Assembly: GCA_030446305.1 (NCBI GenBank)
Contig: JASUSA010000034.1
Span: forward strand, 1 to 36,760
Direction of reading: 5' to 3'
DNA from: Clostridiales bacterium
GTDB lineage: Bacteria > Bacillota > Clostridia > Peptostreptococcales > Acidaminobacteraceae
Length of the DNA: 36,760 bases
The notes under the pieces are model-generated. The model made no database searches and was not told the DNA's origin. It saw only the letters and a list, made by a program, of their open reading frames with translations. Made by a program: the position numbers and the translations under genes. Shown piece by piece: positions 25,630 through 35,281 of this stretch (its first letter is position 1; every line of letters starts with the position of its first letter).

Positions 25630-26913
25630 ATGAGTGCATTAATTATATTTGGCAGCTTTGCATTATTTATCATATTAAACCTGCCGATCGGAATTGCAAT
25701 TGGTCTGAGCATGCTGACCTTTATTGGCATTACAGGTGATATGCCAATGTCATTTATTGCAACCAATATGTTCACATCGACAAATTCCTTTCCGTTAATG
25801 GCGATTCCATTTTTTATGCTCTCCGGTGCATTGATGGAAGGCGGCGGTCTTTCTCAAAGGCTCGTAAATGTCGCAGAAAGCTTTGTAGGGCATTTTACCG
25901 GTGGGTTCGCGATGGTGACCATTGTCACGTGTGCCTTTTTTGGGGCGATTTCTGGTTCCGCACCTGCCACGGTTGCGGCGATTGGCACGATTATGTATCC
26001 GGCAATGATTCAAAGAGGTTATTCAAAAGAATTCTCTGCGGCTGTTATTGCTGCAAGCGGATGCCTTGGAGTTATTATTCCACCGAGCATTCCAATGGTT
26101 ATTTATGGTGTTGCGACGGGGGCTTCCGTCGGAAATATGTTCATGGGCGGTTTTGGACCTGGTATTTTATTTGCAGCATCGCTGATGATTTTAAGCTACT
26201 ATTACTGTAATAAAAATGGTTACAAAGGCAATGGCCTGGGCTTTTCGATTAAACGAGTTATTCAGGCAATGAAAGAAGGCATATGGGCCTTGTTTGTGCC
26301 TGTGATCATTTTAGGTGGGATATACGGTGGATTTTTTACACCGACTGAAGCGGCTGTCGTTTCTGTCGTCTATGGCTTTATTGCGGGCAAATTCATCTAT
26401 AAAGAACTGACATTGAATAAAATCATTAACTCTCTGGCGAGCTCTTCCTTAACCGTTGGGACGGTATTGATCATTGTCGGAACTGGAACAGTCTTTGCAA
26501 GGGTACTGACAATTGCAAGAATTCCGGATCTTATTGTCAATGGCATGCTCGGCATCAGTGATAACGGCATTATCATTATCATTATGCTCAACTTATTGCT
26601 TCTAATTGTCGGGATGGTCATGGAGACACTCGCGGCCATTATGATTTTGGGGCCAATCCTCATTCCGGTTGCTGCCGCAGCAGGCATGAGCGTTGTTCAC
26701 TTTGGGATCATGATGATTGTTAACTTGGCAGTAGGTTTTATCACGCCGCCTGTTGGCGTCAATTTGTTTGTCGCTTGCGGTATAACGGGTCTATCCTTTG
26801 AAAAGCTATCTAAAGCAATTATTCCGTTCATTATTGTACTCATTATCGTAATCCTGATTATTGGCTATTTTGCACCACTTACAGAATGGCTGCCCGATAT
26901 GATGAACCGTTAG
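25630..26913 (+). CDS. dctM: TRAP transporter large membrane subunit (DctM family)
   Basis: A 427-residue membrane protein with about 12 hydrophobic segments, the ion-coupled transport subunit. Family motifs include NLPIGIAIGLS near the N-terminus, the AIPFFMLSGALMEGGGLSQRLV region, GAISGSAPATVAAIGTIMYP and GVIIPPSIPMVIYG, and late in the protein GFITPPVGVNLFVACGI. Sodium coupling is the rule in this family and would suit a cell with a Na+-exporting decarboxylase. AGGAGG is 10 bases before the ATG. Confidence 0.95.
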   Translation: MSALIIFGSFALFIILNLPIGIAIGLSMLTFIGITGDMPMSFIATNMFTSTNSFPLMAIPFFMLSGALMEGGGLSQRLVNVAESFVGHFTGGFAMVTIVTCAFFGAISGSAPATVAAIGTIMYPAMIQRGYSKEFSAAVIAASGCLGVIIPPSIPMVIYGVATGASVGNMFMGGFGPGILFAASLMILSYYYCNKNGYKGNGLGFSIKRVIQAMKEGIWALFVPVIILGGIYGGFFTPTEAAVVSVVYGFIAGKFIYKELTLNKIINSLASSSLTVGTVLIIVGTGTVFARVLTIARIPDLIVNGMLGISDNGIIIIIMLNLLLLIVGMVMETLAAIMILGPILIPVAAAAGMSVVHFGIMMIVNLAVGFITPPVGVNLFVACGITGLSFEKLSKAIIPFIIVLIIVILIIGYFAPLTEWLPDMMNR

Positions 26914-26929
26914 CGGAAGGAGAATAGGC

Positions 26930-27688
26930 ATGCAAAACTTATTTGACCTGTCAGGCAAGACGGCAATTGTGACTGGCGGTTCCAGAGGACTTGGCAAAGC
27001 GATTGCAAAAGGGCTCCATGAAGCAGGCGTTGAAGTTGTTATCATGGGCACGAATAATCGTGTGCTCGATACAGCAAATGAACTTTTTGAAAATGGTGCG
27101 CCAGTTTATGGCGTCATCGCAGATTTCAGCAATTTAAAATCAGTTGAGAAAGCATTTGAAAGTGCAATATCAAAGCTTGGTACGGTGGATATATTGGTGA
27201 ATAATGCCGGGATGCAAATCAGACATCCTGCTGCAGAATTTCCCATTGAAGATTGGGAAAAGGTTTTAAATGTCAATCTTTCTGCAGCTTTTGTCATGGC
27301 GCAGTTAGCCGGAAGGGCGATGCTGGAAGCAAGAAGTGGAAAAATTATCAATATCGCATCGCTTTTAAGTTTTTCAGGCGGACTGACAGTGCCTGCTTAT
27401 GCAGCATCAAAAGGTGGCATCGCACAGCTTACGAAGGCACTTGCCAATGAATGGGCAAAAGACGGCATTAATGTCAATGCCATTGCGCCAGGGTACATGG
27501 ATACAGACAACATTGCGGCACTCAAAAAAGACGAAGTGCGCAATCGTCAATTACTTGAACGCATTCCGATGGGCAGATACGGCAAACCTGAAGACATTGT
27601 TGGCACCGTCATCTATTTGGCATCAGAAGCGTCACAATATGTTAATGGCACCATTGTTACCGTTGATGGCGGATGGATGGCACGATGA
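26930..27688 (+). CDS. SDR oxidoreductase, KduD-like (2-keto-3-deoxygluconate 5-dehydrogenase family)
   Basis: A 252-residue classical short-chain dehydrogenase. It has the dinucleotide motif TGGSRGLGKAIA (TGxxxGxG), NNAG near residue 89, the catalytic Ser and YxxxK in INIASLLSFSGG and AYAASKGG, and a C-terminal tail VNGTIVTVDGGWMAR. The segment NEWAKDGINVNAIAPGYM and this tail closely resemble KduD, which interconverts 2,5-diketo-3-deoxygluconate and 2-keto-3-deoxygluconate. That product is also the product of UxaA, so the two enzymes may meet at one intermediate. Gluconate 5-dehydrogenase is a close alternative. The gene lies 16 bases after dctM. Confidence 0.82.
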   Translation: MQNLFDLSGKTAIVTGGSRGLGKAIAKGLHEAGVEVVIMGTNNRVLDTANELFENGAPVYGVIADFSNLKSVEKAFESAISKLGTVDILVNNAGMQIRHPAAEFPIEDWEKVLNVNLSAAFVMAQLAGRAMLEARSGKIINIASLLSFSGGLTVPAYAASKGGIAQLTKALANEWAKDGINVNAIAPGYMDTDNIAALKKDEVRNRQLLERIPMGRYGKPEDIVGTVIYLASEASQYVNGTIVTVDGGWMAR

Positions 27689-27701
27689 CTTGGAGGCGAT
27701 A

Positions 27702-28841
27702 ATGATGTATAGAAGTATGGTATCACCAAGTAAGTACTATCAGGGTTATCATTTGCTGGATCAGCTGATTGACCATATCTCCTTTGCCGGGACGCGCTTT
27801 GCAGTAATTATTGATCCAGCAGTCAAATCCATTGTCTTGGGTCGGTTGGACAGAGCTTTTAGAGCGCAGGCGGGCGGGTTTCAATATCAATTAATTGACT
27901 TCAATGGTGAATCTACTCTTTCTGAAGCGGAACGCGTTAGAAAGCTTGTCGAATCGTATGACTTTGACGGCGTTATTGGAATCGGCGGCGGCAAGCTGAT
28001 CGACACATCCAAGTATGTTGCAAATGCATCTCGGAAAGCGCTTGTCATCATTCCAACATCGGCTTCTTCTGATGCACCCTGCAGCGGGATCTCCGTTGTG
28101 TACGATGATCACGGCGTTTTTTTGAAAGCCGAGCGAATGAACCGAAATCCTGACTTGGTATTAGTAGATACGAGTATTATATTTTCTGCGCCAAAGAGAC
28201 TTTTGGTTGCCGGAGTAGGAGATGCAATTGCAACATTTTATGAAGCAAGGGCTTGTTCAAAATCAAAAGCATTAAATTATACAGGCGGTAAACAGCCGGA
28301 GGTTGCTGTTGCCATCGCGCGGCTGTGTCGAGACATTCTCTTTGAAAATATAGAAGAAGCCATCGAATCAATGGACGAGGGAGTTGCTTCAGAAGCTTTT
28401 GAGCGCGTCGTAGAGGCGAACATCTTCCTCAGTGGCGTCGGCTTTGAAAACAATGGCTGTGCATTGGCGCATGCGACATATAACGGCCTGACAGAGGCCG
28501 TGCCAGGATTGGCAATAATGCATGGCGAAGGCGTTGCATTTGGCACGATTTTGCAGCTGGTAACAGAATTTTTTGTCAACGATCAATGGGATTTGGAGGA
28601 GTTTAGAAAAATCGTTGAGATTTATAAGAAAATCGGTTTGCCGACGACGCTGAAGGGTCTGAAAATTGATGCAGATGAGCAGACGATTAACAGGATTGCA
28701 ATTGAAATTGCCAAGACTAAAAATGCATCTCATATGCCTTTTGAAGTGACGGCAGATTTACTGCGTACCACGTTAAAATTAACGGAGGATCTCTTTGACG
28801 ATGAGAATCGCCTTATTATCAATGTGGCGATGCGGCAATAA
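27702..28841 (+). CDS. Glycerol dehydrogenase-like NAD-dependent metal alcohol dehydrogenase
   Basis: A 379-residue protein of the GldA branch of the iron/zinc alcohol dehydrogenase superfamily. It has the NAD-binding GIGGGKLIDTSK (near residue 94), TSASSDAPCSG, and the metal ligands Asp in GVGDAIATFYEA, His in GCALAHATYNGL and His in MHGEGVAFG. GldA oxidises glycerol to dihydroxyacetone, and relatives act on other polyols or hydroxy-aldehydes. In this operon it may interconvert a polyol or hydroxyl group of a sugar-acid intermediate. ATG 27702 follows TGGAGG (27691-27696); an upstream extension of the frame overlaps the SDR gene and is not coding. Confidence 0.85.
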   Translation: MMYRSMVSPSKYYQGYHLLDQLIDHISFAGTRFAVIIDPAVKSIVLGRLDRAFRAQAGGFQYQLIDFNGESTLSEAERVRKLVESYDFDGVIGIGGGKLIDTSKYVANASRKALVIIPTSASSDAPCSGISVVYDDHGVFLKAERMNRNPDLVLVDTSIIFSAPKRLLVAGVGDAIATFYEARACSKSKALNYTGGKQPEVAVAIARLCRDILFENIEEAIESMDEGVASEAFERVVEANIFLSGVGFENNGCALAHATYNGLTEAVPGLAIMHGEGVAFGTILQLVTEFFVNDQWDLEEFRKIVEIYKKIGLPTTLKGLKIDADEQTINRIAIEIAKTKNASHMPFEVTADLLRTTLKLTEDLFDDENRLIINVAMRQ

Positions 28842-28878
28842 CAAAACGTATTGGAATGATTATATAACGGAGGCAAGT

Positions 28879-30015
28879 ATGGATTTTACGTTGACTAAGG
28901 AACAGGAACTCGTCAAAAAAATGGCGAGGGAATTTACGATTAATGAAGTAACGCCAATCGCAGCTGATTTGGACGATAGGGCAGAATTTCCATTAGAGAA
29001 TATTAAAAAGGCCGGAAAACTTGGCATGATGGGTATGCCGTTTCCGAGAGAATTTGGCGGCGCCGGCTCGGATTATCTTTCATATATCATGGCAGTTGAG
29101 GAAATTTCAAAAGGATGCGGCTCGACGGGTGTCATTATTCAGACGCACTGTGCATTATGTGCATGGCCTATATTTACCTATGGGACAGAGGCACAGAAGA
29201 AAAAATATCTGCCGGATTTATTAAGTGGTGAAAAAATCGGCGCGTTTGGACTGACTGAACCCAATGCTGGCAGCGATGCTGCAGGGTTGCAGACGCGCGC
29301 CGTTGATAAGGGCGATCACTGGTTACTCAATGGTTCGAAAATTTTTATCAGTAACGGCGGTGTCGCAGATACATTTGTGATTTTAGCGATGACGGATAAA
29401 TCCAAAGGCACCAAAGGCATTTCAGCGTTTATTTTAGAAAGAGGCATGGAAGGCTTTTCGATACCTAAAAAGGAACATAAAATGGGCATCAACGCTTCGG
29501 TAACAACGGAACTCTTATTTGAGAACGTTAAGGTGCCGAAAGAAAACCTATTGGGACAGATTGGCAAAGGGTTCAAAATTGCAATGACTTCACTTGATGT
29601 CGGCAGACTGGGCATAGCTGCACAGGCATTGGGCATTGCTCAAGGCGCTTTCGATCAAACGGTAGCGTATATGAAATCGCGAAAACAATTTGGCCGTTCA
29701 CTCAATAAGTTTCAGGCACTCTCATTTGAAATGGCTGATATGAAAACGCGTATTGATGCATCGAGACTGCTTCTTTACAAAGCTTGCAACAATCGGGACA
29801 ATGGATTGCCAAGCACCGTTGAAGCAGCGCAGGCGAAATTATTCTGTTCAGAAACGGCGATGTACGTGACTACAAAAGCGGTTCAATTTCATGGCGGTTA
29901 TGGTTATATCAAGGATTATCCTGTGGAGCGAATGATGCGAGATGCTAAAATCACTGAGATTTATGAGGGCACATCAGAGGTTATGAAGATGGTCATTTCA
30001 GGCAGTATATTTTAA
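28879..30015 (+). CDS. Acyl-CoA dehydrogenase / enoyl-CoA reductase
   Basis: A 378-residue FAD flavoprotein of the acyl-CoA dehydrogenase family. Motifs visible are the FAD and substrate contacts AFGLTEPNAGSDAAG and KIFISNGGVAD, LDVGRLGIAAQALG, FHGGYGYIKDYPVERMMRD, and the catalytic base Glu363 in IYEGTSE, as in butyryl-CoA and caffeoyl-CoA reductases. With the etfB and ferredoxin-fused etfA genes right after it, the enzyme most likely reduces a 2-enoyl-CoA using NADH while ferredoxin is reduced by electron bifurcation. It follows the 2-hydroxyacyl-CoA dehydratase chemically, whose product would be its substrate. CGGAGG at 28868-28873 sets the start at 28879. Confidence 0.92.
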   Translation: MDFTLTKEQELVKKMAREFTINEVTPIAADLDDRAEFPLENIKKAGKLGMMGMPFPREFGGAGSDYLSYIMAVEEISKGCGSTGVIIQTHCALCAWPIFTYGTEAQKKKYLPDLLSGEKIGAFGLTEPNAGSDAAGLQTRAVDKGDHWLLNGSKIFISNGGVADTFVILAMTDKSKGTKGISAFILERGMEGFSIPKKEHKMGINASVTTELLFENVKVPKENLLGQIGKGFKIAMTSLDVGRLGIAAQALGIAQGAFDQTVAYMKSRKQFGRSLNKFQALSFEMADMKTRIDASRLLLYKACNNRDNGLPSTVEAAQAKLFCSETAMYVTTKAVQFHGGYGYIKDYPVERMMRDAKITEIYEGTSEVMKMVISGSIF

Positions 30016-30029
30016 TAGAGGAGGACATC

Positions 30030-30824
30030 ATGGCTTTAAACGTAATAGTATGTGTCAAACAAGTGCCAGATACAAATGAGATAAAAATCGATCCAGTTAA
30101 AAACACCCTGATTAGAGAAGGGGTTGCAAGTATTCTAAATCATGATGATGCGAACGCGCTTGAAGAGGCACTAAAATTAAAAGATATTTATCCAGAGACA
30201 AAAGTTACCGTATTGAGCATGGGACCGCCGCAGGCAAAGGAGATGCTTATAGAGTGTTTGGCAAAAGGTGCAGATGATGCAATTTTGCTGTCCGATAGAG
30301 CGCTTGGTGGTTCTGATACTTGGGCAACCTCGAATGCGCTTTCAAGTGCAATCAAAAAGATTGGCAACTACGATATTATTTTCGCAGGCAGGCAGGCAAT
30401 TGACGGAGATACCGCCCAAGTTGGTCCGCAAATCGCAGAAAAATTAGACATCCCACAGGTTACCTACGTTAGAAATTTCAAGATTAGCGGAGAAACGATC
30501 ACAGTTCACAGAGCTTTAGAGGATGGCTATGAGACCATCGAAGTGAAAAAACCATGCCTACTCACAACCATTAAAGAGCTCAATAAGCCGCGTTATATGA
30601 ATATTCGAGGCATCTTTGACGCGACGCAGAAAGAGATTAAAGTATGGAGTGCCAAAGACATAGGCGTTACCGATACAGAAGTAGGTCTAGATGCATCGCC
30701 AACCAATGTGTTCAGATCCTTTACGCCAGCATTAAAGGGCAAGGGAAAGCTTATCGATGGTGAAACGTCAAATGAAATTGCACGCATATTGCTTTTAGAG
30801 CTTAAGCATAAACAGCTTATTTAG
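30030..30824 (+). CDS. etfB: Electron transfer flavoprotein beta subunit
   Basis: A 264-residue EtfB. It starts with [17 protein letters not shown] and carries [17 protein letters not shown] and the nucleotide-binding [19 protein letters not shown], a pattern seen in bifurcating Etfs where this subunit holds the bifurcating FAD or NADH site. It pairs with the EtfA encoded 13 bases downstream and serves the acyl-CoA dehydrogenase encoded just upstream. The order acyl-CoA dehydrogenase-etfB-ferredoxin-etfA is the same as carCDE of Acetobacterium woodii caffeyl-CoA reductase. Confidence 0.93.
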   Translation: MALNVIVCVKQVPDTNEIKIDPVKNTLIREGVASILNHDDANALEEALKLKDIYPETKVTVLSMGPPQAKEMLIECLAKGADDAILLSDRALGGSDTWATSNALSSAIKKIGNYDIIFAGRQAIDGDTAQVGPQIAEKLDIPQVTYVRNFKISGETITVHRALEDGYETIEVKKPCLLTTIKELNKPRYMNIRGIFDATQKEIKVWSAKDIGVTDTEVGLDASPTNVFRSFTPALKGKGKLIDGETSNEIARILLLELKHKQLI

Positions 30825-30837
30825 TGAGGAGGAAACA

Positions 30838-32109
30838 ATGGCAGTAGTTGTAATAAAGGAAAAATGCAAGGGATGTAAAATGTGTATCAAAGCATGCCCG
30901 TTCGATGCCATTCAAATGGAAGGTAAGGTTGCAGTCATTACAGAAAAGTGTACCGCTTGCAACCAATGCATTGAAGCATGCCCCTTTGATGCAATCGAAA
31001 AGACAGAATCGGCTAAGAGCATGTGTGATCTGTCAGCATATAAGGACATTTGGGTTTTTGCAGAACAACGTGATGGTGAACTGATGAACGTCTCAAAGGA
31101 ACTGATCGGAGAGGCGCATAAACTGGCAGGTCAACTTGATAATGGCACACGTGTTTATGCATTGCTGATTGGTGATGATGTTGCAGGATTAAGTGAGACT
31201 TGCGGGGCCTATGGTGCGGATGGTGTTTATCTTATCGAAGACCCAAAACTCAGACATTATACCACGGATGCCTATACGAAAGTTGCGGCAGATGCAATGA
31301 GATTATATAGACCTGAAATCGTACTGTATGGTGCGACGCATATAGGACGCGACTTGGCACCGAGAATCGCGGCACGCTTGGATACAGGTTTGACTGCGGA
31401 CTGCACGCGTCTGGATGTAAAAGTATCCACTTATAAAGACTACGCTGAAAAATACACTACCTTGGACACTGCTTCACTTGCCGGAATGCTTGAAGCGCAT
31501 AAATTCCTGCAAACGCGTCCAGCATTTGGCGGGAATTTGATGGCGACAATAATATGTCCAAATACACGCCCGCAAATGGCAACTGTAAGACCGGGTGTCA
31601 TGCAGAAAATTGATCCTAAGCCAGCTGAAAATTTAGAAGTTATTCGCGTAACGCCAACACTTGAAGTTCGGGACATTCGTACGAAAGTCATTGAAGTGGT
31701 TAAAACGGTTAAAGAAATGGTTTCATTAACCGACGCAGAGATAATCGTTTCAGGCGGTCGAGGGCTCGCAAATCCAGAAGGATTCAAGCTGCTGCAGGCA
31801 TTTGCTGAAAAATGCGGCGGTACCATCGCCGCATCAAGAGCTGCTGTAGACGCCGGATGGATAGATCATGCCTTTCAGGTCGGTCAAACGGGAACAACAG
31901 TAAAACCCAGACTATACTTTGCATGTGGCATATCTGGCGCGATTCAGCATTTGGCCGGCATGCAGTCATCTGATATCATCATAGCAATTAACAAGGATGG
32001 AGAGGCGCCAATCTTTGAATCGGCGGATTATAGCATCGTTGGAGATCTCTACAGCATTGTACCTGAATTAATTGAAGAGTGGGAAAACATTCAAGCTCAC
32101 TTTGAATAG
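30838..32109 (+). CDS. etfA: Electron transfer flavoprotein alpha subunit with N-terminal 2[4Fe-4S] ferredoxin domain
   Basis: A 423-residue EtfA, longer than the usual about 330 because of an N-terminal ferredoxin domain. Two complete CxxCxxCxxxCP motifs use C10, C13, C16, C20 and C38, C41, C44, C48, enough for two [4Fe-4S] clusters. The standard EtfA follows: an N-terminal Rossmann part (about 70-280) and the FAD domain with [47 protein letters not shown] and [16 protein letters not shown]. Similar fusions occur in CarE of caffeyl-CoA reductase and in lactate dehydrogenase-Etf complexes. The clusters probably carry electrons to or from soluble ferredoxin. Confidence 0.95.
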   Translation: MAVVVIKEKCKGCKMCIKACPFDAIQMEGKVAVITEKCTACNQCIEACPFDAIEKTESAKSMCDLSAYKDIWVFAEQRDGELMNVSKELIGEAHKLAGQLDNGTRVYALLIGDDVAGLSETCGAYGADGVYLIEDPKLRHYTTDAYTKVAADAMRLYRPEIVLYGATHIGRDLAPRIAARLDTGLTADCTRLDVKVSTYKDYAEKYTTLDTASLAGMLEAHKFLQTRPAFGGNLMATIICPNTRPQMATVRPGVMQKIDPKPAENLEVIRVTPTLEVRDIRTKVIEVVKTVKEMVSLTDAEIIVSGGRGLANPEGFKLLQAFAEKCGGTIAASRAAVDAGWIDHAFQVGQTGTTVKPRLYFACGISGAIQHLAGMQSSDIIIAINKDGEAPIFESADYSIVGDLYSIVPELIEEWENIQAHFE

Positions 32110-32133
32110 TCTTATTCAAGATAGGAGTTCAAT

Positions 32134-33360
32134 ATGGAAACAAAGAAATCATCAAGGCAGCTGTTAGATGAGGCCTTGGCAAAACACTATGAAGATGCGC
32201 TCACGGCCAAAGCGGCTGGGAAACTTGTCGCTTGGGCAACATCAATTTGCCCTCAAGAGCTGCTGGAGACAATGGATATTGATGTTGTGTATCCTGAAAA
32301 TCATGCAGCTGCAATTGGTGCGCGCAAAGGGGCGCTTACGTTTATTGAGCACGCTGAGGGCATGGGTTATTCTTCTGATATTTGCTCATACGCGCGCGTC
32401 AACATGGGGTATGCCGAGATCCAAGAATTTGCCGGCGGGAACATTCCAATGCCGGATTTGATATTCTGCTGCAGCAATATTTGCAATACAGTAATCAAAT
32501 GGTATGAGAATTTAGCTGTAACGCTGAATATTCCACTAATCATGTTTGATATGCCATTTAATCATACGTATGAAGTGCCTGAGCACAGCGTCAAGTACAT
32601 GCGTGCGCAAATTGAATACGCAATTGAGCGCTTAGAGGCAATCACCGGTAGAAAGTTTGACTATGAACGATTTGCAGAAGTCATGAAAATTTCAAATGAA
32701 ACTTGTGAATGGTGGAAGAAAGCGACGGACTTAGCAGTGCATACACCGTCACCGCTTAAAGGCTACGACATGTTCAATTATATGGCGGTCATCGTATGCA
32801 TGAGAGGTAAAACTGCATGCAAGGAGATCTTTCAAACATGGTATGAAGAGATGAAAGAAAAAGCGGCTAATGGTGAGGGGCCGTTTAAAGACGGCGAAGA
32901 ATCCTATCGCGTTATGTGGGATGGCATTGCATGCTGGCCACACCTTTCTTCTACTTATAAAGTGCTGAGAAAATTTGGCATTAACATGGTGACATCCACC
33001 TATCCTGAATCGTGGAATATCCGATATGAAACGAACGATTTAGATGGCATGGCACGTGCCTATAGCTCAAACTATGCCAACAGGAATTTAAACTATGGCA
33101 TTAAAAATGTTACAAAGCTGGTAGAAGACTTTGCGCTGGAGGGGATAATTTATCATTCCAATCGAAGCTGCAAATTAATGGACTTCAGGCAGTATGAGGT
33201 TCAAAGACGTGTTGAAGAAGCGACTGGTGTTCCATCAGTCATATTTGACGGTGATCAAACCGATCCAAGAATTTTTTCTCAAGGGCAGTATGAGACGCGC
33301 ATCCAAGCACTCGTGGAGATGATGGCGGAAAAAAAGAAAAGCGAGGTGACCTATGAGTAA
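32134..33360 (+). CDS. 2-hydroxyacyl-CoA dehydratase alpha subunit (HgdA/HadB/FldB family)
   Basis: A 408-residue subunit of a radical 2-hydroxyacyl-CoA dehydratase, which converts (R)-2-hydroxyacyl-CoA to trans-2-enoyl-CoA through a ketyl radical. Family marks are WATSICPQELLE near residue 34, SDICSYAR, DLIFCCSNICNT, and HSNRSCKLMDFRQYE with VPSVIFDGDQTDPR near the C-terminus. Candidate [4Fe-4S] ligands are C84, C117 and C346. The gene overlaps that of the beta subunit by eight bases, suggesting coupled translation. The substrate range of the family (lactyl, hydroxyglutaryl, hydroxyisocaproyl, phenyllactyl) does not fix the substrate here. Confidence 0.92.
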   Translation: METKKSSRQLLDEALAKHYEDALTAKAAGKLVAWATSICPQELLETMDIDVVYPENHAAAIGARKGALTFIEHAEGMGYSSDICSYARVNMGYAEIQEFAGGNIPMPDLIFCCSNICNTVIKWYENLAVTLNIPLIMFDMPFNHTYEVPEHSVKYMRAQIEYAIERLEAITGRKFDYERFAEVMKISNETCEWWKKATDLAVHTPSPLKGYDMFNYMAVIVCMRGKTACKEIFQTWYEEMKEKAANGEGPFKDGEESYRVMWDGIACWPHLSSTYKVLRKFGINMVTSTYPESWNIRYETNDLDGMARAYSSNYANRNLNYGIKNVTKLVEDFALEGIIYHSNRSCKLMDFRQYEVQRRVEEATGVPSVIFDGDQTDPRIFSQGQYETRIQALVEMMAEKKKSEVTYE

Positions 33361-34483
33361 GCTAAATAATTTAATTGATGAATTTGTAGAGGCTGCTTTA
33401 TCACCAAGCGAGGCAATTGAAAAGTCAAAACAAATCACGGGAAAGGAAATTGTAGGCTGCTTTCCTGTGTATACGCCAGAAGAAATCATCTATGCAGCAG
33501 GTTTTTTGCCTGTAGGCATGTGGGGGGGAAAGACGGAAATCAGATATGCTGACAAATACCTTCAAAGCTTTTGCTGCTCCATCATGCGATCCAATATTGA
33601 ATATGGCATCAAAGGCGTCTATAAGAGCTTGAAGGCGACGATCATCCCTGCATTTTGTGACACACTGAAATGTATTATTGAGAACTGGAAGGTCGCGATT
33701 CCGGATATTCCAGTGATTCCAGTCGTATATCCGCAGAATCGAACAGATACTTTCGGCTACGCCTATCTAGTTGCGGAATTTACACGTTTCAAATCGGAAA
33801 TGGAGAAATTATCAGGAAAAACAATTTCTGAATCCGAACTCGCGGCAGCATTTGACATTTACGAAAATTATCGCAGTCTAATGCGAAGCTTTGTAGAGAT
33901 CGTTAAAGATTATCCAGTGACGATTAATGCAAGAAAGAGGCATCTCATTATTAAATCCGGGTATTTTATGGACAAAAAACATTACAGTGAACTCATGAAA
34001 GAACTGATTGACGCGCTGAAAGCAATGCCAAAGGAAAAACACAGTGGTCCTAGAGTCGTGGGAACTGGTTTGATTTTCGAACCAATTGAGCTCACCGATA
34101 TTTTCGTTGAAAACCAGATAAGTCTAGTAGAAGACGACTTTGCCCAAGAATCGAGACAGTTTCGAGCTGTTGCGCGTACAGAGGGAACGGCAATGGATAA
34201 AATGGCATATCGCGTGGTGGATCTTCGAGGCTGTACATTCCTCTACGAAGAACAAAAATCGAAAGGCGATATGCTAGTCGAAATGGTAAAACGCAACAAG
34301 GCTGATGCAGTATTTGTCTCAATGATGAAATTTTGTGATCCGGAAGAGTTTGACTATCCCATTATTAAGAAAAAATTAGACGATGCGGGCATCCCGATTT
34401 TATACATTGAAACGGAAATGCACATGGATTCTTATGAACAAATTCGCACGCGCATTCAGAGTTTTTCAGAAATGTTAATGTAG
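33353..34483 (+). CDS. 2-hydroxyacyl-CoA dehydratase beta subunit (HgdB/HadC/FldC family)
   Basis: A 376-residue second subunit of the dehydratase, with the same fold as alpha but diverged. It has GCFPVYTPEEIIYAAGFLPVGMWGG near residue 35, cysteines at 36, 74, 75, 102 and 107 and a later SMMKFCDPEEFDYP; three of them should hold the second [4Fe-4S] cluster. ATG 33353 lies inside the end of the alpha gene, preceded by GAGGTGA. Alpha and beta form the heterodimer that receives one activating electron from the ATPase encoded next. Confidence 0.92.
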   Translation: MSKLNNLIDEFVEAALSPSEAIEKSKQITGKEIVGCFPVYTPEEIIYAAGFLPVGMWGGKTEIRYADKYLQSFCCSIMRSNIEYGIKGVYKSLKATIIPAFCDTLKCIIENWKVAIPDIPVIPVVYPQNRTDTFGYAYLVAEFTRFKSEMEKLSGKTISESELAAAFDIYENYRSLMRSFVEIVKDYPVTINARKRHLIIKSGYFMDKKHYSELMKELIDALKAMPKEKHSGPRVVGTGLIFEPIELTDIFVENQISLVEDDFAQESRQFRAVARTEGTAMDKMAYRVVDLRGCTFLYEEQKSKGDMLVEMVKRNKADAVFVSMMKFCDPEEFDYPIIKKKLDDAGIPILYIETEMHMDSYEQIRTRIQSFSEMLM

Positions 34484-34492
34484 GAGGGGATT

Positions 34493-35272
34493 ATGTATCT
34501 AGGGATTGATATTGGATCTTCTTCATCAAAAGCAGCGATTATTGATCGTAACATGGCAATCGTCGCAACACACGTGATTAATATTGGAACGGGAACAAGG
34601 GGCCCATCCCAAGTTATAGAAGAAGTGATGCAAAAGGCAAATATAACACAGGAAGAGATACTTTATACAGTAGTCACAGGTTATGGAAGGGTAACTTTTC
34701 AGCAAGCGAATGCGCAAATTACTGAAATCAGCTGTCATGCAAAAGGCGTTTCATATCTCATGAAAGGTATTCGTACGATTATTGACATTGGCGGACAGGA
34801 TGCAAAGGTTATTCGGATCGAAGCCGATGGAAGGGTTAAGAATTTTGTCATGAATGAAAAATGTGCAGCAGGGACGGGGCGCTTTCTGGAAGTAATGGCG
34901 AGAGTCCTAGGCTGTGATATCAGTGAATTATCTGACTTGGCTGACAGTGCAACAAATGATATTCCCATTAGCAGTGTATGTACCGTATTTGCAGAAAGTG
35001 AAGTTATTTCAAGACTTGCTTCAGGGGCAAGCGTTGAAGACGTTGCAAGAGGTGCACATTTGTCCATAGCAAAACGCATTGTTGGCATGTGCAACCGCGT
35101 AGGGTTTGAAGCGGACATAACAATGACTGGCGGCGTTGCACTGAATAAAAATGTTGTGAAAGTGCTCAGCGAGGAACTGAATATGGAGATAAAAGCTGCA
35201 CCGGAAACGCAAGCAGTTGGTGCCATTGGCGCAGCAGTTTTCGCCTATGAAAGACACAATAAACAAGATTGA
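34493..35272 (+). CDS. 2-hydroxyacyl-CoA dehydratase activator ATPase (HgdC/HadI family)
   Basis: A 259-residue ASKHA ATPase that, as a homodimer with one bridging [4Fe-4S] cluster, injects a high-energy electron into the dehydratase at the cost of ATP. The phosphate motif GIDIGSSSSKAAI is at the N-terminus, IDIGGQDAKVI near residue 97, and the cluster cysteines are C124 (NEKCAAGTGRFLE) and C163 (SVCTVFAESE). TGGVALNKN near residue 210 is the adenosine motif. Its AGGAGGGG site overlaps the stop codon of the beta subunit. Ferredoxin reduced by the Etf complex is a plausible electron source. Confidence 0.95.
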   Translation: MYLGIDIGSSSSKAAIIDRNMAIVATHVINIGTGTRGPSQVIEEVMQKANITQEEILYTVVTGYGRVTFQQANAQITEISCHAKGVSYLMKGIRTIIDIGGQDAKVIRIEADGRVKNFVMNEKCAAGTGRFLEVMARVLGCDISELSDLADSATNDIPISSVCTVFAESEVISRLASGASVEDVARGAHLSIAKRIVGMCNRVGFEADITMTGGVALNKNVVKVLSEELNMEIKAAPETQAVGAIGAAVFAYERHNKQD

Positions 35273-35281
35273 GGAGGCTAT

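Noticed and set aside
27399-27701. A 101-codon N-terminal extension of the glycerol dehydrogenase-like gene
   Set aside because: It overlaps the SDR gene in another frame and looks unlike any dehydrogenase; TGGAGG sets the start at 27702.
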